The notes under the pieces: generated by a model | Database searches by the model: none | What the model was told of the DNA's origin: nothing | What the model saw: only the letters and a program-made list of their open reading frames with translations | Shown: positions 61,937 through 64,000 of the stretch, one piece after another | How positions within the stretch are numbered: position 1 is the stretch's first letter | Layout: each line of letters opens with the position of its first letter | Position numbers and translations under genes: made by a program | Assembly (NCBI GenBank): GCA_017525605.1 | Contig: JAFXSM010000018.1 | Span: forward strand, 36,330 to 100,329 | DNA: 64,000 bases | DNA from: Treponema sp. | GTDB lineage: Bacteria; Spirochaetota; Spirochaetia; Treponematales; Treponemataceae | Direction: 5' to 3'

Positions 61937-62982
61937 AGGCACAAGTTTTGTATGGAATAAATGATTTGCGTTTCGAAAATGATTATCCAGAACCTGTATT
62001 AAAAAACGATGAAGTTCTTGTAAAAGTAAAAGCATGTGGAATATGCGGAAGCGATATTGATAGGGTTCTAAAAAATGGAACATATCGTTTTCCTACGATA
62101 ATTGGACATGAGTTTTCAGGTGTGGTTGCTAAAGTTTCTTCAAGGCAAAATGAAAAATGGCAAGGAAAGAGAGTGTCCATCTTTCCTTTGATACCTTGTG
62201 GCAGATGTTCATCTTGTAAATCTGGAAATTTCCAACTTTGTGAGGATTATAATTACTTAGGTTCTAGATGCAATGGTGGATTTTCCGAATATGTTGCTGT
62301 GCCTGCTTGGAATTTGATTGAGATTCCGAAAAATGTCTCTTTTGAAGAAGCTGCAATGATGGAACCTGTTTCTGTTGCACTTCATAGTTTAAAAATTGCA
62401 GGAAATATTTTAGGAAGAAATGTGGTTATATTGGGAGCGGGAACTATTGCCTCAGTTCTTGCTCAAATGGTTATTTCTTCTGGTGCGGCAAAAGTGGTTG
62501 TTGCCGCCAGAAATGAAAAAAAACTCGATTTTATAACAAATATTTGCAATGGAGTACATACTGTTAATTCTGATACAAAAGACTTCTTAGAAATGATAAA
62601 AGATATTTTTGGTGGAGAGGCAGATGTCGTAATCGAAGGTACTGGTGCTTCTTTAATGATAGAAAAAGCCATTGCTGTTACAAAAAGAAAAGGCAGTATT
62701 GTCCTTTTGGGAAACCCTGTTGATGATGTGCATATTTCAAAAAAAGTATTCTGGCAAATTCTTAGGAAGGAAATAACATTAAAAGGAACATGGAATTCTT
62801 CATTTGGAATAAGCGGCAGTAGTGATTGGGAAGATAATTTTGAATTTATAAAAACAAATAAACTCCAACTTAAAAAATTAATAAGCCATCGAATCGCTCT
62901 TTCAGAACTAAAAGATGGAATTCTAAAAATGAAAAACAAAGATGAGATTACGAATAAAATAATGGTGGTTTTTGATGAATAA
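61933..62982 (+). CDS. Ribulose-5-phosphate reductase (TarJ-like zinc alcohol dehydrogenase)
   Basis: 349 residues, medium-chain dehydrogenase. CGICGSDIDRVL and IIGHEFSGVV give the catalytic zinc site; PCGRCSSCKSGNFQLC holds the four Cys of the structural zinc. The nucleotide-binding VVILGAGTIASVLAQMV is clear. It would reduce ribulose-5-phosphate to ribitol-5-phosphate with NADPH, feeding the preceding cytidylyltransferase. The closest alternative is sorbitol dehydrogenase, less likely in this operon. Confidence 0.85.
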   Translation: MKAQVLYGINDLRFENDYPEPVLKNDEVLVKVKACGICGSDIDRVLKNGTYRFPTIIGHEFSGVVAKVSSRQNEKWQGKRVSIFPLIPCGRCSSCKSGNFQLCEDYNYLGSRCNGGFSEYVAVPAWNLIEIPKNVSFEEAAMMEPVSVALHSLKIAGNILGRNVVILGAGTIASVLAQMVISSGAAKVVVAARNEKKLDFITNICNGVHTVNSDTKDFLEMIKDIFGGEADVVIEGTGASLMIEKAIAVTKRKGSIVLLGNPVDDVHISKKVFWQILRKEITLKGTWNSSFGISGSSDWEDNFEFIKTNKLQLKKLISHRIALSELKDGILKMKNKDEITNKIMVVFDE

Positions 62983-63640
62983 TAAAATTTCAGCTTCTCT
63001 AATGTGTGCAGATTTGTTGAATTTAGGTAATCAAATAAAAGAATTGGAAAATGGAGGGGTGGATTATTTACACCTTGATGTCATGGATTCTGTTTTTGTG
63101 CCTAATATCACATTAGGTATAGATACAATTAATCAAGTAAAGGCTTTTACAAGTTTACCTATTGACATCCATCTTCTAGTTGATAAACCTAGCCGAATAA
63201 TTCACTCATTGGATTTCTCTGTGGGCGATTATGTTACAATTCATAGCGAATGTTCTGAACGAATAATGGAGAATGCCGCATTTATAAAACAAAAAGGTGC
63301 TTTTTTTGGTCTTGCCTTGAATCCCGATACGACGATAGAAGAAGTTTCAAAGTATCTTCCTTATGTTGATATGATAAATATTATGCTGATTGTGCCTGGG
63401 TTTGCAGGAAGTTCTCTGATTCACGGAATCATGGAGAAAGTCAAGCAAACTAGGAGCTTTCTTGATTCGCATGGGTATGAGAACATTATTATTGAAGTTG
63501 ATGGTAGCGTGAGTAATGAAAGAGCAAGTGTTTTGAAAGACTATGGAGCGTCAATGTTTGTGTGCGGAACATCCAGTATATTTAAGAAAAATGTTACTTT
63601 TTATGAAACTATAAGTGAATTTAAAAAATTTATTTGTTAA
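62975..63640 (+). CDS. Ribulose-phosphate 3-epimerase-like protein
   Basis: 221 residues from the ATG at 62975, overlapping the previous stop by 8 bases. It is a TIM barrel of the Rpe family: ISASLMCADLLNLGNQIKEL, the metal-binding HLDVMDSVFVPNITLG, IDIHLLV, VPGFAGSSLI and IEVDGSVSNERA. It would convert xylulose-5-phosphate to ribulose-5-phosphate, the substrate for the TarJ-like enzyme. A housekeeping rpe is expected elsewhere, so this copy is probably dedicated to ribitol supply. The VPGFAG motif has lost the usual EPGFGGQ glutamate and glutamine, so the precise substrate may differ. Confidence 0.83.
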   Translation: MNNKISASLMCADLLNLGNQIKELENGGVDYLHLDVMDSVFVPNITLGIDTINQVKAFTSLPIDIHLLVDKPSRIIHSLDFSVGDYVTIHSECSERIMENAAFIKQKGAFFGLALNPDTTIEEVSKYLPYVDMINIMLIVPGFAGSSLIHGIMEKVKQTRSFLDSHGYENIIIEVDGSVSNERASVLKDYGASMFVCGTSSIFKKNVTFYETISEFKKFIC

Positions 63641-63648
63641 ATGATAAA

Positions 63649-64000
63649 ATGAAAAAAGAATTATCATTAGAAGAAATTAAACAAATAGAATTGAATATTC
63701 TCCTTTCTTTTCATAGTTTTTGCAAAGAAAAAAATCTTCAATATTCTCTTTGTGGAGGAACTCTTCTAGGAGCTGTTCGGCATAGAGGCTTTATTCCATG
63801 GGATGATGATATTGATGTTTTTATGCCCAGACCTGATTACGAAAGTTTCAGAAGGTTAAGAAAAGAATTTAACAGGGAAAGGTACTGTATAGTTGATTAT
63901 CGCTATAAAAATGATTTCCCTAAGAAAGAAAAGCCCTATATGGTTTATCCATTTATAAAAATAGTTGCGACAAACACTGAACTTCAAACTGAAGATTTTA
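63649..64000 (+). CDS. LicD-family phosphotransferase (3' end outside window)
   Basis: The first 117 residues are visible. QYSLCGGTLLGAVRHRGFIP and WDDDIDVFMPRPDYESF are the nucleotidyltransferase-like core of the LicD/fukutin family. LicD proteins transfer phosphocholine or, in relatives such as FKTN/FKRP, ribitol-phosphate onto sugars. With CDP-ribitol genes directly upstream, transfer of ribitol-phosphate is the favoured guess; phosphocholine cannot be excluded. The start is 8 bases behind the epimerase stop. Confidence 0.88.
   Translation, partial: MKKELSLEEIKQIELNILLSFHSFCKEKNLQYSLCGGTLLGAVRHRGFIPWDDDIDVFMPRPDYESFRRLRKEFNRERYCIVDYRYKNDFPKKEKPYMVYPFIKIVATNTELQTEDF

Noticed and set aside
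1..64000. CRISPR arrays, rRNA, insertion sequences or a replication origin
   Set aside because: No regularly spaced repeats, transposase or integrase genes, rRNA-like stretches or DnaA-box clusters were seen.

Overview
The window looks like chromosomal DNA of a host-associated, polysaccharide-degrading Treponema (Spirochaetota). The evidence is many MKK-type signal peptides with spirochete-style lipoboxes, paralogous outer-membrane barrels named in no standard Sus family, AraC/YesN-type regulation, and surface-glycan clusters with several Wzx flippases. The genus is inferred from style, not from a marker gene.

Layout. (1) 1-1416: C-terminal part of a large protein of unknown function. It is followed by a decayed, chimeric relic (about 1580-1866) of two genes whose intact homologues lie at 51729-53188. 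(2) 1907-30921: a pectic-arabinan utilisation locus. It holds an ArsR-type regulator, a GH51 enzyme, four GH43 enzymes, a GH127/GH146 beta-L-arabinofuranosidase, and an AraNPQ-like ABC importer without its ATPase. It also has four surface or periplasmic lipoproteins of Big_3, lectin-like or LamG type, and two lipoprotein/outer-membrane-barrel pairs. A three-component sensor (YtfQ-like binding protein, YesM-like kinase, YesN-like regulator) closes it. Palindromic sites close to TTGATATATATCAA recur in front of most transcription units and define a local regulon. Polymer would be cut outside the cell, oligomers bound and passed through the barrels, imported by the ABC system, and finished by the signal-less GH43 enzymes in the cytoplasm.

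(3) 30953-50420, all minus strand: a surface-glycan cluster. It has FdtA/FdtB-type dTDP-sugar genes, a GtrB/ArnC-type transferase with two EamA half-transporters, several glycosyltransferases, two Wzx flippases, TagD plus a TagB/TagF-like glycerophosphotransferase, and a Wzi-like outer-membrane protein. A split HipA-like kinase with its own promoter and palindromic operator sits inside it. (4) 50541-53188: a three-gene unit (DUF4869, P-loop/Toprim-like protein, HipA-like kinase), the best candidate for an undescribed system. (5) 53291-54597: small membrane proteins and a 2H phosphoesterase.

(6) 54667-55747: a winged-helix/NusG-paralogue (LoaP-like) pair of the kind that heads polysaccharide operons. 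It is separated from the next plus-strand glycan operon by an accessory island: an ATPase/PD-(D/E)XK nuclease pair, an HU-Ig protein, an ImmA-like peptidase and an XRE regulator. (7) 59862-64000 (runs off the edge): Wzx flippase, TarI, TarJ, ribulose-5-phosphate epimerase and LicD, a CDP-ribitol pathway. The two glycan clusters thus predict glycerol-phosphate and ribitol-phosphate decorations on the surface of a diderm spirochete.
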